A stretch of 64,000 nt of DNA from Comamonas testosteroni (GCF_000761245.1 NZ_AWOR01000043.1:62001-126000); one strand, 5' to 3'; numbered from the stretch's first letter, positions 7,293-15,844 are shown. Notes: generated by a model not told the origin, from the letters alone. Numbers and translations are program-made.

Positions 7293-8198
7293 ATGAGTCA
7301 AAGTGAAGCCTTGTTGAATAACACCTCGCGAATCAGCCAGTTCTATGCACTGACCAAGCCGCGCGTGGTGCAGCTCATCGTGTTCTGCGCCCTGATCGGC
7401 ATGGTGCTGGCCGTTCCTGGTTGGCCCACAGCCAATCAGTGGATACATATGGGCGTTGCCTGCGTCGGCATATGGCTGGTTGCGGCTGCCGCTGCGGCCT
7501 TCAACTGCCTGGTGGAGCGTCATATCGATGCCAAGATGAAGCGCACATCCTGGCGCCCCACCGCGCGCGGCGAACTCTCCAGTCAGCAGGCACTGGCCTT
7601 CTCGGCCATTCTCTGCATGATTGGCGCCACGATTTTGCTGGTCTGGACCAATGCGCTGACGATGTGGCTGACACTGGCCACCTTTGTCGGCTATGCGGTG
7701 ATCTACACCGTGGTTCTCAAGCCCGCCACGCCACAGAACATCGTGATCGGCGGAGCCTCTGGCGCCATGCCGCCCGTGCTGGGCTGGGCCGCCATGACAG
7801 GCAATGTCGGCCCCGAGGCGCTGATTCTGTTCCTCATCATCTTCCTCTGGACTCCGCCCCACTTCTGGGCCCTGGCCCTGTACCGCGTGGAGGACTATCG
7901 CCAATCCGGCCTGCCCATGCTGCCCGTGACCCATGGCAGCGAATACACGCGCCTGCAGATTCTGCTCTACACCGTTGTGCTGTTTGCAGCCGGTCTGCTG
8001 CCCTTCATGTACGGCATGAGCAGCTGGCTGTATCTGTTCGCGGCTGTCGTTCTGGGTGCAGGCTTTATCGCCTATGCCGTGGCCCTGTACCGCAATTACT
8101 CGGACGAGCTGTCGCGCCGCACCTTCCGTTTTTCACTGCTTCACCTGAGCCTGCTGTTTCTCGCCCTGCTCGTGGATCACTACTTGTTCATGGCCTGA
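7293..8198 (+). CDS. cyoE: Protoheme IX farnesyltransferase (heme O synthase)
   Basis: A 301-residue UbiA-family prenyltransferase that adds a farnesyl group to protoheme IX, giving heme O, the substrate of CtaA just upstream. Features: [10 protein letters not shown] near the N-terminus, the first Asp-rich motif in [19 protein letters not shown], the second in [19 protein letters not shown], and about nine TM helices. Length matches the family. It ends 20 bases before a strong terminator, so ctaA-cyoE is a two-gene unit. It could equally be named ctaB. Confidence 0.95.
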   Translation: MSQSEALLNNTSRISQFYALTKPRVVQLIVFCALIGMVLAVPGWPTANQWIHMGVACVGIWLVAAAAAAFNCLVERHIDAKMKRTSWRPTARGELSSQQALAFSAILCMIGATILLVWTNALTMWLTLATFVGYAVIYTVVLKPATPQNIVIGGASGAMPPVLGWAAMTGNVGPEALILFLIIFLWTPPHFWALALYRVEDYRQSGLPMLPVTHGSEYTRLQILLYTVVLFAAGLLPFMYGMSSWLYLFAAVVLGAGFIAYAVALYRNYSDELSRRTFRFSLLHLSLLFLALLVDHYLFMA

Positions 8199-8222
8199 CC
8201 TTTCAAGCCCTGCCATTGCAAA

Positions 8223-8245
8223 AGCCCGGCTCGCCGGGCTTTTTT
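8223..8245 (+). terminator. Intrinsic terminator of ctaA-cyoE
   Basis: AGCCCGGC at 8223-8230 pairs with GCCGGGCT at 8233-8240, followed by TTTTT. It lies 24 bases past the cyoE stop. Confidence 0.85.
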
Positions 8246-8415
8246 ACGACCATCAAAAAGTGATTTTTCCGTGCTTTCCGAGTCTACGTTTGAGTGCGGA
8301 TTCAATGGATCTTGTTCAGCCCTGCCAAACCATGGGCTCCGCGCCCGGGGCGCAACTTACCGCCGATGGCTCAACGGCTACTTAGCCGGACACGCATTCT
8401 GGCCACCCCGATCAC

Positions 8416-8447
8416 AAAAAAGGCCAGCCCCGACTACAGGGCTGGCC
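8416..8447 (-). terminator. Intrinsic terminator of tsdBA
   Basis: GGCCAGCCC at 8422-8430 and GGGCTGGCC at 8439-8447 form a 9-bp stem; read on the minus strand it is followed by TTTTTT. It lies about 40 bases past the tsdA stop. The bases between the two terminators (8246-8415) show nothing recognisable. Confidence 0.85.
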
Positions 8448-8484
8448 ATGAGCTGGCATCCGGCAGACCTGATCAAACGTCCAT

Positions 8485-9462
8485 TTACAGACCCTTGAGC
8501 AGCTTGCCGTTCACTTCCTTGCCGTACATGGAGTATTTGCCATGGTGCTTTTCGGCCGTAGCCTGCAGATTGCCGTTGAAGCGAGGATCCTGGCCACGCT
8601 CCTGGCTGTTGATGAAGGTCGCCACATCCCAGGCTTCCTGATCGCTCAGCGTTGCATTGCCGTAGGGCATGTTGTTCTTGATGAAGTTGGCAGCTTTGTC
8701 GATGTCGTGCATGCCGGCGCCCCAGTTATAGGAGTCCTTGCCCCACAGCGGCGGGAACACGGCCACATCGCCGACAAACTGGCCCTTGCCATCTGCTGCG
8801 TGACATAGCGCGCACTTGGCTTCATAAACCTTGGCACCGGCTTCATAGGTGGGAGTCTCCTCGGGCTTTCCCGCCTTCTTGAAACCTGCACCGGGCAGCT
8901 TCTCGCCCGTGGGGGCCTTCTGTGCCATCCAGTAGGCATAGGACTCCAGCGCCACCAGAATGTCATGGCCGTCGTCCGGTGCCTTGCCGTTCATGGAGTA
9001 CATGAAGCAGCCGCGCACGCGCTCGGCAAAAGTGTCCACATGGTCGGTCTTCTTGCGATAGGCCGGGTACATGGGGTAGGCCCCCCACATGGGGGCTGCG
9101 CCCTTCAAACGACCTGCGTCGAGGTGGCAATTGGTACAGCTCAGCGGGTTGCCCGAGAAGCCTACGGCATTGACCGGCGTGCGTGTGAAGATCGCTTCGC
9201 CACGGCGCACCCACTCGCCCATGGGGCCTTCCGGGTAGTCGCTGGCGCCAGGAGGTGTGAATTCACCGGGCTTGGCAGCCACGGTCACGGCCTGGGCTTC
9301 TGCAGCAGGCGCTGCCACCTTGACCGGTTCTTCGGCTTTCTTGGGACTGCTGATGCTCATGCCATACCAGAGCGCGCCGCCCAGACCTGCGAACAGGCAG
9401 GCCACCACGGCGTATTCAGCGAGATTGGAGCTCTTGGAAGCAGCTTGTTGTTTGTTCGACAT
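8485..9462 (-). CDS. tsdA: Thiosulfate dehydrogenase, diheme cytochrome c (TsdA-like)
   Basis: A 325-residue diheme cytochrome c predicted to oxidise thiosulfate to tetrathionate in the periplasm. A membrane/signal segment lies at about residues 17-40. Heme sites are CTNCH (about 109-113) and CALCH (about 217-221). A Cys in RGCFMYSMNGK, about 39 residues after the first heme His, matches the unusual Cys ligand of the catalytic heme in TsdA. SYNWGAGM supplies a probable Met ligand of heme 2. ATG 9462 is preferred, with GGGAG just upstream; an in-frame TTG lies two codons before. It follows tsdB after 17 bases. TsdA enzymes can also run in reverse as tetrathionate reductases, so the direction is not settled. 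Confidence 0.85.
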   Translation of the reverse strand: MSNKQQAASKSSNLAEYAVVACLFAGLGGALWYGMSISSPKKAEEPVKVAAPAAEAQAVTVAAKPGEFTPPGASDYPEGPMGEWVRRGEAIFTRTPVNAVGFSGNPLSCTNCHLDAGRLKGAAPMWGAYPMYPAYRKKTDHVDTFAERVRGCFMYSMNGKAPDDGHDILVALESYAYWMAQKAPTGEKLPGAGFKKAGKPEETPTYEAGAKVYEAKCALCHAADGKGQFVGDVAVFPPLWGKDSYNWGAGMHDIDKAANFIKNNMPYGNATLSDQEAWDVATFINSQERGQDPRFNGNLQATAEKHHGKYSMYGKEVNGKLLKGL

Positions 9463-9479
9463 TGTCAACTCCCGAACTC

Positions 9480-10199
9480 TTAGGGCTTGGCGGTTGCTGC
9501 GGCAGCAGCGGGGTTGTGCAGGCGCTGGTAGTACGCAGCAACGGCCTTGACGTCATCGGCAGTGAGCTTCTTGGCCACAGCCCCCATCAGACCCAGGGGG
9601 CCGGCCTCGCGCTGCCCCTTGTTCCAGGCATCGATCTGACTTTGCATATAGTCAGCAGACAGATGGCCGATGGCCGGAAAGTCCTTGCCCACGCCCACTC
9701 CACCGGGGCCATGGCACTGCGCACAGGCAGGAATGCCGTCGGCCCAGCGACCACGCTCGACCAACCAGGCACCGCTATCGTCGCTCTTGCCGGGCAAGGC
9801 ACCGCGCACGCTCTTGATGGGCAGTTGCAGGCTAGCGTAATAGGCGGCCACATCGGCGCGTTCCTGCTCGCTCAAGGCCTTGGCCATGGGAGCCATGACA
9901 GCGGACTGACGAGCACCAGCCGCCAGCTGGTTCAGCTGACGCTCCAGATAGCCGGCGTGCTGACCCGCCAGTGCGGGGAAGCCAGGCTGGCCCTCGCCCT
10001 TGGCACCATGGCAGGTGACGCAGGCAGCCGCACCGCCAGCCGAGCCGGACTGAGCAATCTTTGCACCGGCAGCGGCACTGCCGCTCAATGCAGCCTTGGC
10101 GGCAGCAGGTTCTTGTGCCCAGGCGCTGGTCGCCATCAGCATGGAAATGCCGACAGCCACCCACGACCGGGGCAGAGTCTTTGTGTTCAAGCGATTCAT
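9480..10199 (-). CDS. tsdB: Diheme cytochrome c4-type electron acceptor (TsdB-like)
   Basis: A 239-residue secreted cytochrome with a clear signal peptide (cleavage near SAWA-QEP) and two heme sites, CVTCH and CAQCH, each followed by the usual class I cytochrome lobe (FPALAGQHAGYL and FPAIGHLSADYM). The two-lobe layout is that of cytochrome c4. Directly upstream of tsdA on the same strand, it is most simply TsdB, the electron acceptor of thiosulfate dehydrogenase, passing electrons to a terminal oxidase. In some bacteria the two are fused; here they are separate genes. A PmrA/QseB-like box lies about 140 bases upstream of the start. Confidence 0.8.
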   Translation of the reverse strand: MNRLNTKTLPRSWVAVGISMLMATSAWAQEPAAAKAALSGSAAAGAKIAQSGSAGGAAACVTCHGAKGEGQPGFPALAGQHAGYLERQLNQLAAGARQSAVMAPMAKALSEQERADVAAYYASLQLPIKSVRGALPGKSDDSGAWLVERGRWADGIPACAQCHGPGGVGVGKDFPAIGHLSADYMQSQIDAWNKGQREAGPLGLMGAVAKKLTADDVKAVAAYYQRLHNPAAAAATAKP

Positions 10200-10335
10200 C
10201 TTGGGAATGGAGGTTTAAGCGGCTCAGATCTGCCGCACATCAGGCGTGTGCTGAACGCCGACGTCTGACCTGGAATGTCACGAGCCAAAGCAGCCCAATG
10301 ACAGCAAGCACATTGCCCGAAGATACTTATAGAAG

Positions 10336-10352
10336 ATTAAGAGCCAATTAAT
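10336..10352 (-). promoter_or_regulatory. PmrA/QseB-like box upstream of tsdBA
   Basis: On the minus strand the site reads ATTAAT-TGGCT-CTTAAT, two TTAA half sites with an 11-bp period as in PmrA/QseB operators. A related site lies at 12989-13005. Both flank the two-component system encoded between them. Confidence 0.5.
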
Positions 10353-10379
10353 GCTGCAAACAATTGGCCCCCAAGCTGA

Positions 10380-12203
10380 CTACTCAGGCGGCGCAGCACA
10401 GGACTTCACCGGCAGGCATAAACGCACCACCAGCCCCGTTACCGCTTCTGGCGCCAGGCCGTTGTGCACCTGTTCGAATGCATAGCCCTTATGCTGCTGC
10501 CACTTGGCCAAGGGCAGCAGCTCCAGCTCACCGTCGCTGCACTGTGCAATGCGCTGCACAATCGCCAATCCCAGGCCGCTGCCATGGGCCTGATGCTGCT
10601 TGCGCCAGAAGCGCTGGGTCGCCACGGCACAGTCCTCGCTGCTCAGCCCGGGCCCATGGTCAATCACCGTGAACTCCACATAACCGGCAGGCTTGACAAG
10701 CATCGCCTGCGGCTTGTCGCCGCCGACCTGCGCCAGCTGGGGAATGTGGCGCAGGCCCAGCAGCACCTCAGAGTCGCCCGGCTCGCCACCTGCCTGCTGC
10801 CCATAGCGCAAGGCGTTTTCCATCAGATTGCGCAATGCCGACACCAGCAGGGGCTGAGGTACGGCCACACGCAAGTCCTGCAGCCTGGCGTCATTCAGGG
10901 CTTGCTGAGGCAACCAGCGCAGGCGCAGCGAGCCTGAAGGAATGGCCGTGGCGGCCAATCCCCAGGCTTTTTCCAGAGCCTCCCACGCACAGGCGGGCTC
11001 GCTACCGCAGGCCATGGCACGAGAGCCTCCTGCATCTTCTCGCGCCGGCTGACAATCCAGTCTGGCCAAGAGCAGCAATTGCTCCAGCGTGTGCTGCAAA
11101 TGCTCAACGCCCTCCCCCGCCTGCTCCAGCGCCTGCCGGGTCATCTGCCACTGCGCAGTCTCCGAAATCGGCCTGGGCGCAGCATCCTCTTTCCCAGCGC
11201 CGAGCTGATCCCTCAAAGCCACCATCTGAGACCCCGCATTGGCCACCGCCATCTGCGCCACCTGCACATGGGTTTTGACGGCAGTCAGCGGAGTGCGCAG
11301 TTCATGGGCTGCATCGTCGCTCCAGCGACGCTCACGCTCAATGGCTCTGTGCACGCGCTGCAGCAAGTGATTGATGGTCTGCACCAGTGGCGCCAGCTCC
11401 TTGACCTGCCGGCCTTGCAGCACGGGCGAATCATCTCCGGGCGGACGCTCGCTCAACTCCTGGCGCAGCGACTCAAGGGGGCGCAGGCCGCGCGTCACTC
11501 CCCACCACATCAACACCATGCTGGCCAGCAGCGCCAGCACAAAGGGCAGGATGATGGTGTAGGCGAAACCATGGATCAGTCCCTCGCGCACATCGATGCG
11601 GTCGGCCGTCGCAATGCGCACACCATGCTCCTCAAACACATAGGTGCGCCAGGGCTTGCCGCCTTTGGTGATACTCGAGAAGCCCAGCGGCAGCGGCCCC
11701 TGGAAGCTGGGCGCACCCGCAGTGCGAGCCAGCACATGAGAATCGGCAGGCTCGGCCGCCCGCTGGGGAGCCGTATTTGCGGAATCCCCGGCACGGCCGG
11801 TCTTTGCGGTTTTGGCGCGCGGCACATCCAACGGAGATGCCGGAATCAGTGCCGGGCGAGCCGCCTTTTCGCTCACTTCGTCCGACACCGCATTTGCATC
11901 CGAATCCATAGCATCATGCGCAGGTGCGGTATGCACTTCGCTGCGAATCATGCTGACCTCGCAAGCCACACCATCACGTGCCACCACATTGAGCATGGGG
12001 CCCCAATCCTCGGGACTGGCGTTGTGCGGCTTGAACTGGTGGACAATGCCCGCCACCATGCGAGCCGATGCAATCAGTCGGTCGTCGAGCACGGAGCGCA
12101 GCTCATGCCTCATGCCGGCAAACATCCAGGCGGCCACACCGCCCCACAAAGTGCACAGCGCCAGACAAAGCCAGACCAGCAAACGAACCCGCAGGCTGCG
12201 CAT
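10380..12203 (-). CDS. Sensor histidine kinase, QseC/PmrB-like
   Basis: A 607-residue inner-membrane kinase. TM1 is at about 5-28 and TM2 (FAYTIILPFVLALLASMVLMWW) at about 208-230, enclosing an unusually long periplasmic part of about 180 residues. That part includes an Ala/Pro/Asp-rich, low-complexity stretch at about residues 85-155. HAMP, HisKA (DDAAHELRTPLTAVKTH with the phospho-accepting His) and HATPase_c (NLMENALRYG, DHGPGLS, GSGLGLAIVQRI) follow. The ATG at 12201-12203 overlaps the response regulator stop (TGATG), so the two genes are coupled. Signal unknown; the neighbours suggest periplasmic thiol, redox or sulfur stress. Confidence 0.88.
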   Translation of the reverse strand: MRSLRVRLLVWLCLALCTLWGGVAAWMFAGMRHELRSVLDDRLIASARMVAGIVHQFKPHNASPEDWGPMLNVVARDGVACEVSMIRSEVHTAPAHDAMDSDANAVSDEVSEKAARPALIPASPLDVPRAKTAKTGRAGDSANTAPQRAAEPADSHVLARTAGAPSFQGPLPLGFSSITKGGKPWRTYVFEEHGVRIATADRIDVREGLIHGFAYTIILPFVLALLASMVLMWWGVTRGLRPLESLRQELSERPPGDDSPVLQGRQVKELAPLVQTINHLLQRVHRAIERERRWSDDAAHELRTPLTAVKTHVQVAQMAVANAGSQMVALRDQLGAGKEDAAPRPISETAQWQMTRQALEQAGEGVEHLQHTLEQLLLLARLDCQPAREDAGGSRAMACGSEPACAWEALEKAWGLAATAIPSGSLRLRWLPQQALNDARLQDLRVAVPQPLLVSALRNLMENALRYGQQAGGEPGDSEVLLGLRHIPQLAQVGGDKPQAMLVKPAGYVEFTVIDHGPGLSSEDCAVATQRFWRKQHQAHGSGLGLAIVQRIAQCSDGELELLPLAKWQQHKGYAFEQVHNGLAPEAVTGLVVRLCLPVKSCAAPPE

Positions 12204-12877
12204 CAGCAACTGCCTCCCTGCACGCGCCCTAATCTGAAGCCCACACCACGCACAGTCTCCACCATGTCCGAGCCCAGCTTGCGACGCAGATGGTGCACAT
12301 GCACATTGACCGCGTTGCTCTCCACATCAAGGCTGTAGCCATAGAGGCTGTCGCGCAGTTGCTCAGGGCTCAGCACTCGCCCCGGCGACTGCAAAAGTGC
12401 GCGCAGCAACGCCCATTCACGACGCGACAGGTCCACGATGCTGCCCTCACGCATGGCCTGGCCGACGGCCAGATCCACTTTGACATCGCCCAGCACAATC
12501 CAGTCCACGGTACGCCCCGCCGCCCGGCGCAGCAGCGCATGCAGCCGCGCAGCCAGCTCGTGCAGATCGAAGGGCTTGACCAGATAGTCGTCAGCCCCGG
12601 TCTGCAAGCCTTCGATCCGCTGGTCCACTGCATCACGTGCGGTCAGCACCAGCACCGGCAACTCCAGCCCCTGACGGCGCCACCGCGCCAGCAGATGCAG
12701 ACCGTCCTCATCGGGCAGACCCAGATCCAGCACACACACATCGAAGTGGGAGGATTTGAGCGCCGCATCAGCCTGGCTGGCGCAACCCACCACGTCCACG
12801 CCAAAGCCCTGTAGCTGCAGGCCCGCCTTCACCCCGCTGGCGACCAAAGCGTTATCTTCCACTAACAGCACATGCAT
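12203..12877 (-). CDS. OmpR-family response regulator, QseB/PmrA-like
   Basis: A 224-residue DNA-binding response regulator. The receiver domain has the acidic pair in LLVEDN, phospho-acceptor Asp in VLDLGLPDEDG, the Thr in VLTARD and Lys in DDYLVKPFD. The C-terminal winged helix carries LSRREWALLRALLQ and NAVNVHVHHLRRKL, diagnostic of the OmpR/PhoB class. Start at the ATG 12875-12877, where the receiver fold begins; a TTG lies five codons before. It is transcribed together with the kinase and divergently from the thiol operon. TTAA-type boxes that fit PmrA/QseB regulators are found upstream of both flanking operons. Confidence 0.9.
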   Translation of the reverse strand: MHVLLVEDNALVASGVKAGLQLQGFGVDVVGCASQADAALKSSHFDVCVLDLGLPDEDGLHLLARWRRQGLELPVLVLTARDAVDQRIEGLQTGADDYLVKPFDLHELAARLHALLRRAAGRTVDWIVLGDVKVDLAVGQAMREGSIVDLSRREWALLRALLQSPGRVLSPEQLRDSLYGYSLDVESNAVNVHVHHLRRKLGSDMVETVRGVGFRLGRVQGGSC

Positions 12878-12988
12878 TTTTTCACTGCGCAACCGCCACC
12901 CGCACCATCACATCCGGAGACGTGAGTACCCGTTACGCGCCTTGTTTATCCGAAGCGGTCGAGCATCGCAGATTTGTCTTTTCGCAGC

Positions 12989-13005
12989 GTTAACCCCTGC
13001 TTAAT
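12989..13005 (+). promoter_or_regulatory. PmrA/QseB-like box upstream of the thiol operon
   Basis: GTTAAC-CCCTG-CTTAAT: half sites 11 bp apart, close to the PmrA box layout (6+5+6). It is 57 bases upstream of the fusion-gene start and in the divergent region with the response regulator gene, so it could serve both directions. Confidence 0.55.
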
Positions 13006-13061
13006 CCCTTGCACCCAAGATGCGGGACTGCCTCATCCAAGACGCTCAGCCACCACCATTC

Positions 13062-14483
13062 ATGTCTCTTCGCTCTGCCGCAGCCCTCGTTCTGCTTTCA
13101 GTCCTGCTGACGGGGATGACTGCCTGGGCACAGCCGCTGACCCTGCCCAGCCTGAATGCCGACAAGCCCGCCGCGCAACCCGAAGTCCTGACTGCTGAAC
13201 AGGCTTTCGAGCTGATCCACGCCGAGCAAAGCGCCATCAAAACAGAGGCTGATGGCAGCCGCCTGCTGGAGCTGCGCTGGAACATTGCTCCTGGTCACTA
13301 TCTCTACCGCGACCAGCTGCGCATGCTCGATGCTCAGGGTCAGCCAATACCACTGCAGATTCCTGAAGGACGGCCCCTGAGCGATGCCTTTTTTGGCAGT
13401 GTGCAGGTCTTTCACCGAGAGTTGCGCATTCATGCCGCGCTGCCTGAGCGGTCGGTGCAATGGCCGCTGGAGCTGCAATGGCAGGGCTGTGCCGAGATAG
13501 GCATCTGCTACCCGGTACAGCAGCAGATCATCAGCGCCGCTCAGGCAGGCATGGACAGGAATGCAGATGCCCCGACTCCAGCCCTGAACGAAGACAACAT
13601 GCAAGCAGCTCAACCCGGCTTGCTGCAGGCACTGGCCTTACCCCCCAGCGTGCGGATAGGCCCTCTTGCTCTGCCCACCATGGCTCTTGCCGCTTTTCTG
13701 GCGTTGCTTGCCAGCCAGTGGTGGGCGCGACTCAGGCAGCGGCAAAGCAATCAGCCTGTAGAGAAGCTGCTGCTTCACGCCACGCTTGCTGGACTGGTGG
13801 CGGCGCGCGCGGCCTACGTCGTGCAATGGTGGCCCGAGTACTGGGAGCCCGTGAGCGCATCCCCCGCCAACGCGTTGCAGATTCTGGATATTCGCGACGG
13901 TGGCTGGAACCTCTGGGCCGGGCTGCTGGTGGCTGCTCTCTGGGCAGCCTGGAGCTGCCGCAGCCATGCGCTCCTGAAACGTGGCGTACTGCAGTCCCTG
14001 GGTGTGGGCGCCTTCATCCTGATGGCAGCCTACGCACTGCGAAATTGGGTTGAGCCTCCAGCATCCTCACTCCCCTCTTTGACGCTGGTCAACGCTGCCG
14101 CTCAGCCCATGGATCTGCGCAGCTACGGCGGTCAACCGCTGGTCATCAACCTCTGGGCCAGCTGGTGCCCGCCCTGCAAGCGCGAGATGCCGGTATTGGC
14201 CCAAGCGCAAAAAGATCATCCAGGCGTGCGTTTCATCTGGATCAACCAGGGTGAAGACGCCGCTGCAGTTCTGCGCTATCTGCAGTCCATGCCTCTCCCC
14301 CCGGCCCAGGTGCTCCTGGACCCTGACCAGCTCGTCGGTCAGCACTGGCAACAACGCTCCCTGCCATCCACCTATTTCTATGACGCGAATGGACGCCTGC
14401 GGTCCACGCGTACGGGGGAGCTCTCCCGCGCCAGCCTGAGCGAGCAGTTGCGCATCATTGCGCCTCCAACGCAGGCCCCATGA
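13062..14483 (+). CDS. Periplasmic thiol-disulfide protein: DsbD-alpha-like + Lgt-like membrane region + TlpA thioredoxin
   Basis: A 473-residue protein with three parts. After a signal peptide (cleavage near TAWA-QP), residues about 40-160 resemble the DsbD N-terminal domain with the Cys pair C143 and C149 in GCAEIGICYP. Residues about 196-330 are a membrane region with Lgt-like pattern (LVAARAAYVVQWWPEYW, then LDIRDGGWNLWAGLL), in place of the usual DsbD electron-transfer core. Residues about 335-470 are a TlpA/ResA thioredoxin with WASWCPPC (C369, C372) and cis-Pro in SLPSTYF. It probably moves reducing power to periplasmic thiols, perhaps to DsbG, whose gene overlaps by four bases. The Lgt catalytic role is probably not kept. 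ATG 13062 is chosen because the signal peptide starts there; an in-frame ATG at 13020 exists. Confidence 0.8.
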   Translation: MSLRSAAALVLLSVLLTGMTAWAQPLTLPSLNADKPAAQPEVLTAEQAFELIHAEQSAIKTEADGSRLLELRWNIAPGHYLYRDQLRMLDAQGQPIPLQIPEGRPLSDAFFGSVQVFHRELRIHAALPERSVQWPLELQWQGCAEIGICYPVQQQIISAAQAGMDRNADAPTPALNEDNMQAAQPGLLQALALPPSVRIGPLALPTMALAAFLALLASQWWARLRQRQSNQPVEKLLLHATLAGLVAARAAYVVQWWPEYWEPVSASPANALQILDIRDGGWNLWAGLLVAALWAAWSCRSHALLKRGVLQSLGVGAFILMAAYALRNWVEPPASSLPSLTLVNAAAQPMDLRSYGGQPLVINLWASWCPPCKREMPVLAQAQKDHPGVRFIWINQGEDAAAVLRYLQSMPLPPAQVLLDPDQLVGQHWQQRSLPSTYFYDANGRLRSTRTGELSRASLSEQLRIIAPPTQAP

Positions 14484-15385
14484 CTCAAGATGGACAAAGG
14501 TTTATCGTGCCACGTTTACAGCCCCTGTCACGCCAATTGGCAGCTCTGATTCTCCCCATCTTCGCTGCAGCCGCAGCCACCGTGGTGGCCGTGGCCTATA
14601 CCCGCGACGTGATTGCCGCCAGCAGCGCTGCAGCAAGCACTGGGGCAAGCAGCGATCTGCCCTCAGCACAGTTTCTCGCCGAGCAAGGCCTGCAGATTGT
14701 GGGCCCCATGCAGAGCTCCGGCGGCCTCAAGGCCTGGGCCGCCTACCGCGACCAGCAGCCCATTCCCATCTACCGCATGCCTGACGGCAAGCACTGGGTG
14801 ATTGGCACCGTCATTGATGCCCAGGGCAAGGATGTCAACGCCAAAGCCTTGCACAATGCCGTGCAAAAGCCCATGGGTCAGGAGTTCTGGACCGATCTGG
14901 AGCGTACACACTGGATTGGCGACGGCAGGCCCGATGCCGCCCGCATCGCCTATGTGTTCACCGATCCCAACTGCCCCTATTGCAACCAGCTCTGGCGCGA
15001 TGCCAGGCCACTGGTGCAAGCGGGCCAGTTGCAGTTGCGCCATATTCTGGTGGGCATGCTGCGCCCCAGCAGCGAAGGCAAGGCCGCCGCCATTCTGGCC
15101 TCCAAGGCACCCGAGCAAGCTCTTGCCAGCCACGCCATGGCCTATGCCGACGCTCATGGCAAGAATCCCGATGCCCTGGGTATTGCACCGCTGCAGCGCA
15201 TCCCCCTGTCGGCCCGCGACGCACTGACCAACAACGCCGCGCTGATGAGCAATGCAGGCCTGCGTGCCACACCCGCAACGATCTGGAAGAATGCCCAGGG
15301 AGTGGTGCAAATCCGCACCGGCATGCCTCCCGGGCTGCTGGACGAGTTGATGGACAAAGCTCCCGCCAAGTCGCCCGCACATTAG
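14480..15385 (+). CDS. dsbG: Thiol:disulfide interchange protein DsbG-like
   Basis: A 301-residue periplasmic DsbC/DsbG-family protein. An N-terminal hydrophobic segment (about 20-42) serves as signal or anchor, followed by a dimerisation-type domain (LAEQGLQIVGPMQSSGGLKAW) and a thioredoxin fold with CPYC (C165, C168) in FTDPNCPYCNQLW and a cis-Pro loop in ATPATIW. The YVFTDPNCPYCN context and GLKAWA favour DsbG over DsbC. DsbG protects single cysteines from sulfenylation and is kept reduced by a DsbD-type protein. The start overlaps the stop of the fusion gene (ATGA), making that protein the obvious reductant. Confidence 0.85.
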   Translation: MTQDGQRFIVPRLQPLSRQLAALILPIFAAAAATVVAVAYTRDVIAASSAAASTGASSDLPSAQFLAEQGLQIVGPMQSSGGLKAWAAYRDQQPIPIYRMPDGKHWVIGTVIDAQGKDVNAKALHNAVQKPMGQEFWTDLERTHWIGDGRPDAARIAYVFTDPNCPYCNQLWRDARPLVQAGQLQLRHILVGMLRPSSEGKAAAILASKAPEQALASHAMAYADAHGKNPDALGIAPLQRIPLSARDALTNNAALMSNAGLRATPATIWKNAQGVVQIRTGMPPGLLDELMDKAPAKSPAH

Positions 15386-15460
15386 GATTCGAACCGCCGC
15401 ATAGCCATACACAGAATATGCAAGCAGCTATCATTGCGCTAGCAAATCTGTCCAAATACC

Positions 15461-15811
15461 ATGAGCCAACCTGACTGGAACACCCTGCTGCCCGCCCTGC
15501 GCCCCGACACTCGCATCGTGCTGCACGCCCCCAGCACGCAGGCACTGCTCCGCGCACGCGGCAACTTCAAGAACCTGAAAGCCGCCAACCCTGAGTTGGA
15601 GGTCTGGATTGTCGTCAATGCCCAGGCCGTGCAAGCCGTAATGGACCTGCCGCAAGATATGGGACCGGCTCTGGCACATGTGCTGTTGTGCCCCAACACG
15701 CTCAGGAATGCTGGCATCAGCGCACCGGACAATATTCAGGTGCTGCCCATGGGTGCCGTCGAAGCCATCGCCCGCATGCAGCAGGATGGCTGGACCTATA
15801 TCCGCAGCTGA
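15461..15811 (+). CDS. DsrE-family-like small protein
   Basis: A 116-residue soluble alpha/beta protein. The pattern of a beta strand followed by a helix and the segment LEVWIVVNAQAVQAVMDLP, then HVLLCPNTLRNAGI and IQVLPMGAVEAIARMQQDGWTYIRS, fits the DsrE/DsrF-like fold. It has one Cys (in LLCPNTL) at the place where related proteins carry a conserved Cys. Such proteins handle sulfane sulfur or have no known function. Its position 75 bases after dsbG in a sulfur/thiol block is suggestive, but the function is uncertain. Confidence 0.6.
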   Translation: MSQPDWNTLLPALRPDTRIVLHAPSTQALLRARGNFKNLKAANPELEVWIVVNAQAVQAVMDLPQDMGPALAHVLLCPNTLRNAGISAPDNIQVLPMGAVEAIARMQQDGWTYIRS

Positions 15812-15844
15812 GCAGACAGCGTTTTCGGCACTCCAGAGTCCGGG

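Noticed and set aside
6264-7934. Long minus-strand open frame antisense to ctaA and cyoE
   Set aside because: It lies opposite two clear genes and its translation is a low-complexity His/Gln/Gly mix typical of shadow frames in GC-rich DNA.
15383-15397. GGTTCGAATCC-like T-loop on the minus strand, hinting at a tRNA
   Set aside because: The flanking bases do not pair into a T stem, and no acceptor, D or anticodon arm is present; it overlaps the end of dsbG.
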